From Syntrophaceae bacterium UBA2188 (GTDB taxonomy: Bacteria; Desulfobacterota; BSN033; UBA1163): a DNA stretch of 64,000 bases. Numbering within the stretch: position 1 is the first letter of the stretch; each line of letters opens with the position of its first letter. A program made the translations under genes and the position numbers. Shown piece after piece: positions 62,566 through 64,000 of this stretch. Under the pieces are notes generated by a model. The model worked only from the letters and a program-made list of their open reading frames with translations. It made no database searches and was not told where the DNA came from. The DNA is taken from NCBI GenBank assembly GCA_002327985.1, contig DCVM01000181.1, positions 28,538 through 92,537 of the forward strand. Direction: 5' to 3'.

Positions 62566-62833
62566 AGACATCCTCTTAAAAGTCTATCTCCAACCCAAAT
62601 CCTCCAGAAATGAGATCCGGGGTCCCTATCGGGATGGAATCAAGATAAAAGTGACTTCTCCCCCTATCGAAGGAAAAGCGAACGAGGCTCTCATTAAATT
62701 TTTGGCTAAGCAACTCAAGATTTCCCCAGCCTCGATTGAAATTCTTAAAGGCCATCACTCTCGTGAAAAAACATTAAAGATCTCAGGGTTAGCTCCGCAA
62801 GAACTCCTTGACTTTAAAAAGAAAATCCTTTAG
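62561..62833 (+). CDS. YggU/DUF167-family protein
   Basis: The 90-residue protein has the DUF167 pattern K-V-Y-L-Q-P-K-S-S-R-N-E, K-V-T-S-P-P-I-E-G-K-A-N-E-A-L-I-K-F-L-A and G-H-H-S-R-E-K-T-L. The role is unknown. The ATG at 62561 is preferred over a TTG at 62537, which would add residues encoded by the family B repeat. Confidence 0.88.
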   Translation: MEDILLKVYLQPKSSRNEIRGPYRDGIKIKVTSPPIEGKANEALIKFLAKQLKISPASIEILKGHHSREKTLKISGLAPQELLDFKKKIL

Positions 62834-62843
62834 GTTATACTTC

Positions 62844-62937
62844 GGAAGTGGACAGGTTCTGGTGGGCCTCCTGGACTTCAAATCCAGTGACGGGCAGAGA
62901 TGTCCGTGGTGGGTTCGATTCCCATGCACTTCCGCCA
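62844..62937 (+). tRNA. selC: tRNA-Sec (anticodon UCA)
   Basis: The 94-base sequence folds as a selenocysteine tRNA. The acceptor arm begins GGAAGTG and ends CACTTCC-GCCA with encoded CCA. The anticodon stem is CTGGA/TCCAG around loop CTTCAAA (UCA anticodon), the long variable arm is ACGGGC/GTCCGT, and the T arm is TGGG-TTCGATT-CCCA. It resembles E. coli selC along its length. It reads the UGA codons in fdhA and the gene at 56376. Confidence 0.97.
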
Positions 62938-62973
62938 ATTTCTGTTCACAACATAAATTAAAAGGAGAAAAAA

Positions 62974-63165
62974 ATGTTTGGAATTGGAATGCCAGAGTTG
63001 ATTATCATCTTGGTCATCATCCTCATCATTTTTGGTGCCGGGAAACTTCCTCAGATTGGAGAAGGAATTGGGAAGGGGATAAAAAACTTCAAAAAGGCCA
63101 CCAAAGATAAAGAAGAGATTGATGTCACCCCTCATAAGCCGGAAGAAATATCTGAAAAAAAGTAA
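62974..63165 (+). CDS. tatA: Sec-independent protein translocase TatA
   Basis: The 63-residue protein has one membrane helix (I-I-I-L-V-I-I-L-I-I), the F-G-A-G-K-L-P-Q-I-G hinge and an amphipathic helix (G-I-G-K-G-I-K-N-F-K-K-A). TatA forms the pore that exports folded twin-arginine proteins such as FdhA in this window. AAAGGAG precedes the ATG. tatB and tatC are not here. Confidence 0.95.
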   Translation: MFGIGMPELIIILVIILIIFGAGKLPQIGEGIGKGIKNFKKATKDKEEIDVTPHKPEEISEKK

Positions 63166-63194
63166 GAGGAGGGTGTGGTTTCCCTCCAATCAGA

Positions 63195-63680
63195 ATGGGA
63201 CACATTGCCTACATTGGGATTGGCTCTAACCTTGGAGATAAATTAAACCATTGTGAAAAAGCGACTTCGGAGATTCTAAAAATTGACCGCCATAAACTCT
63301 TAGCAAAATCCTCCCTTTTTAAAACAAAACCCATTGGCTATGCCTCTCAAGATTGGTTTGTGAATGGAGTAATAAAAATCGAGACGGATTTGGAACCTAC
63401 TGAACTCCTCCAAACACTGAAGGCGATCGAGTCCAGGTTGGGCCGAACCGAAACCTTCCGATGGGGACCCCGGACCATTGATCTGGATATCCTCTTCTTC
63501 GACGACCTTCACATTCACACAGAGGAGCTCCAAATCCCCCATCCTCTCATTCAAGACCGTCAATTTGTCCTCATCCCTCTGGCTGAAATGGATCAGAATT
63601 TCATCCATCCCGTACTGAAAAAAACCGTCCAAGAACTCTTAAGCACTCTCAAGGAGGATCAGGGGGTAAAGAAACTCTAA
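63195..63680 (+). CDS. folK: 2-amino-4-hydroxy-6-hydroxymethyldihydropteridine pyrophosphokinase
   Basis: The 161-residue protein has G-I-G-S-N-L-G-D-K, R-W-G-P-R-T-I-D-L-D-I-L and P-H-P-L-I-Q-D-R-Q-F-V-L-I-P-L, the FolK signature. It transfers pyrophosphate to the pterin in folate synthesis. Confidence 0.96.
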   Translation: MGHIAYIGIGSNLGDKLNHCEKATSEILKIDRHKLLAKSSLFKTKPIGYASQDWFVNGVIKIETDLEPTELLQTLKAIESRLGRTETFRWGPRTIDLDILFFDDLHIHTEELQIPHPLIQDRQFVLIPLAEMDQNFIHPVLKKTVQELLSTLKEDQGVKKL

Positions 63681-63709
63681 CCTTTCCAGCAGTCAAGCCG
63701 TTTTCCGTC

Positions 63710-63958
63710 ATGACTCGACTTATCCTATTTATTATCCTTTTTGTCATCCTCTATGCCATTCTTCGCATCCTCATCCAAGGCACCCCCTTATGGAGAAAAA
63801 AATCATCTCAGAAGATGGAACCGGAAGAATTGGTTCAAGATCCTTACTGCCAAACCTATATCCCGAAGAGATCGGCCGTAAGAAAGCGGATATTCGGGAA
63901 GGATTATTACTTCTGTACCCAGGAATGTTTTGAAAATTTTATTAAAAAATCGGAATAA
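63710..63958 (+). CDS. Small membrane-anchored YHS/PP0621-like protein
   Basis: The 82-residue protein has one N-terminal membrane helix (residues 3-22) and a C-terminal metal-binding-like part with D-P-Y-C-Q-T-Y-I-P and Y-F-C-T-Q-E-C-F, the TRASH/YHS zinc-ribbon pattern also seen in PP0621-family proteins. The role is unknown. Confidence 0.75.
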   Translation: MTRLILFIILFVILYAILRILIQGTPLWRKKSSQKMEPEELVQDPYCQTYIPKRSAVRKRIFGKDYYFCTQECFENFIKKSE

Positions 63959-64000
63959 AAAAATGGAATTAAAAAGCAGCGATTCCGTAATTAAGATTTT

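Noticed and set aside
62808..63110. Reading frame across the tRNA-Sec gene
   Set aside because: It overlaps a complete tRNA-Sec and tatA and has no protein-like features.
1..64000. CRISPR arrays, insertion sequence transposases, prophage genes and rRNA
   Set aside because: No regularly spaced direct repeats, transposase motifs, phage structural genes or rRNA segments were seen. The repeats found are short inverted types.

Overview
The window reads as chromosome of an anaerobic bacterium of the Desulfobacterota (former Deltaproteobacteria), most likely near the syntrophic or sulfate-reducing orders. This rests on an Hdr/Flx-type electron-transfer operon, a periplasmic selenocysteine formate dehydrogenase, SelA and tRNA-Sec, a lysA-dapF-dapB block, and many short inverted-repeat families between genes. 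The assignment is inference from gene content; no marker phylogeny was possible.

Layout. 1-7.3 kb, minus strand: the N-terminal part of mutS, argC, rpsI-rplM, secF-secD and an acyl-CoA synthetase. 7.5-20.0 kb, plus strand: one long redox operon with a lipoyl (GcvH-like) protein, HdrC, HdrB, a 1499-residue HdrA carrying an inserted GltD/NfnB-like module, an MvhD/FlxD protein, two Fe-S subunits, a FAD/NAD(P) subunit, and a GlcD-GlcF fusion. Together they look like a cytosolic flavin-based bifurcating complex linking NAD(P)H, ferredoxin and thiol/disulfide chemistry. 20.1-24.8 kb: two unrecognised genes, a polyprenol-kinase-like membrane protein, then rluB-scpB-hfq-miaA (minus). 25.0-28.6 kb: a GAF-Fis regulator, a QueG-like protein and mnmG. 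28.7-38.8 kb, minus: CMD-family protein, hemL, FAH-family hydrolase, dapB-dapF, lysA, an FN3 lipoprotein, yggS, maf, hsp20, marC. 39.0-48.5 kb, plus: hldE-type adenylyltransferase, lon, yhaM-type nuclease, hrcA-grpE-dnaK, ftsY, a CAP-domain protein. 48.8-51.0 kb: an unrecognised secreted protein and a coiled-coil protein.

51.4-63.0 kb is a selenium-centred region: fdhA with an in-frame UGA (Sec193), fdhB, fdhE, then a signal-peptide metallophosphatase-fold gene that I read as a second, probably undescribed selenoprotein (UGA codon 51 in a C-P-T-U motif, followed by a SECIS-like hairpin with a GGUCU loop). A B12-binding radical SAM gene and selA follow in overlapping or touching order, and tRNA-Sec(UCA) lies 2.2 kb further on, beside tatA. 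The selenoprotein leader holds nested inverted repeats whose outer arm is complementary to its own Shine-Dalgarno sequence.

Several families of dispersed inverted repeats lie between genes and in places run into coding ends (FlxD, ScpB, PgeF). They also produce false upstream extensions of the QueG-like, mnmG and FAH genes, so those starts were moved. No CRISPR array, transposase gene or prophage was found.
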